Positions 13,514 to 13,547 of a DNA stretch of 13,547 nt are shown here, in pieces (position 1 is the stretch's first letter; each line of letters opens with the position of its first letter). The position numbers were made by a program, and so were the translations under genes. Location of the stretch: assembly GCA_964396055.1 (NCBI GenBank), contig CAYNDV010000127.1, forward strand, positions 1 to 13,547, read 5' to 3'. The DNA is from CAYJPV01 sp964396055 (lineage in GTDB: Bacteria > Acidobacteriota > Vicinamibacteria > Vicinamibacterales > JAKQTR01). Under the pieces are notes generated by a model that saw only the letters and a list, made by a program, of their open reading frames with translations, did no database searches and was not told where the DNA came from.

Positions 13514-13547
13514 ATGCCCGAACACCGCGTCTTTGCGATGCCGTTTG
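13514..13547 (+). CDS. DUF2200-like protein, first 11 codons only
   Basis: The ATG at 13514 opens MPEHRVFAMPF and runs off the window. DUF2200 proteins begin with a very similar pattern (an HR-[IV]-F/Y-x-M-x-F opening followed by ASVYPHYV), so this is a likely start of such a gene, of unknown function. With only 11 residues the call is tentative. A TACGCT box 9 nt upstream and no ribosome site would make it leaderless. Confidence 0.45.
   Translation, partial: MPEHRVFAMPF

Overview
The window is high-GC bacterial DNA. No taxonomic marker is present, but the mix of lipoproteins, a secreted sulfatase, a DUF1080 protein, a GH16 enzyme and a gene-encoded tRNA-Sec fits a soil or aquatic Acidobacteriota-type (for example Vicinamibacteria) or similar polysaccharide-degrading lineage. 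That assignment is inference.

Positions 1-5058 form an accessory, defence-like island at the 3' end of a tRNA-Sec gene (selC, partial at the left edge). The tRNA 3' end plus the next 9 bases (32-64) recurs exactly at 2892-2924, an attL/attR-like pair bracketing 2.86 kb. Between the repeats lie a GIY-YIG nuclease gene, a compact D12-type adenine methyltransferase/PD-(D/E)XK-like nuclease pair (candidate type II R-M) and a convergent secreted trypsin/HtrA-like protease. No integrase or transposase is seen. Each tRNA 3' end copy runs directly into a palindrome-rich REP-like leader and then a GIY-YIG gene. A third, truncated GIY-YIG remnant follows the second gene. Next come two minus-strand toxin-antitoxin modules: MntA/HepT, and a HigBA pair whose toxin carries an apparent 1-nt frameshift behind an intact TATAAT/palindrome control region.

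Positions 5392-10429 form a sulfated-glycan-like catabolic patch: a large FGly-type sulfatase lipoprotein, a signal-peptide remnant, a broken outer-membrane transporter/MetA-like gene with an internal deletion, a secreted DUF1080 protein, and a convergent secreted GH16 glycosidase.

Positions 10679-13547 hold ordinary single genes: a DUF3558-like lipoprotein, an SDR oxidoreductase lacking the usual catalytic Tyr, a MarC-family membrane protein, an NlpC/P60 lipoprotein and the first codons of a DUF2200-like gene. Several genes have a -10-like hexamer only 8-10 nt before the start codon, suggesting leaderless transcripts.

The most notable structure is the repeated unit [tRNA-Sec 3' end - REP-like hairpins - GIY-YIG nuclease], with a defence cargo between two copies and no recombinase.
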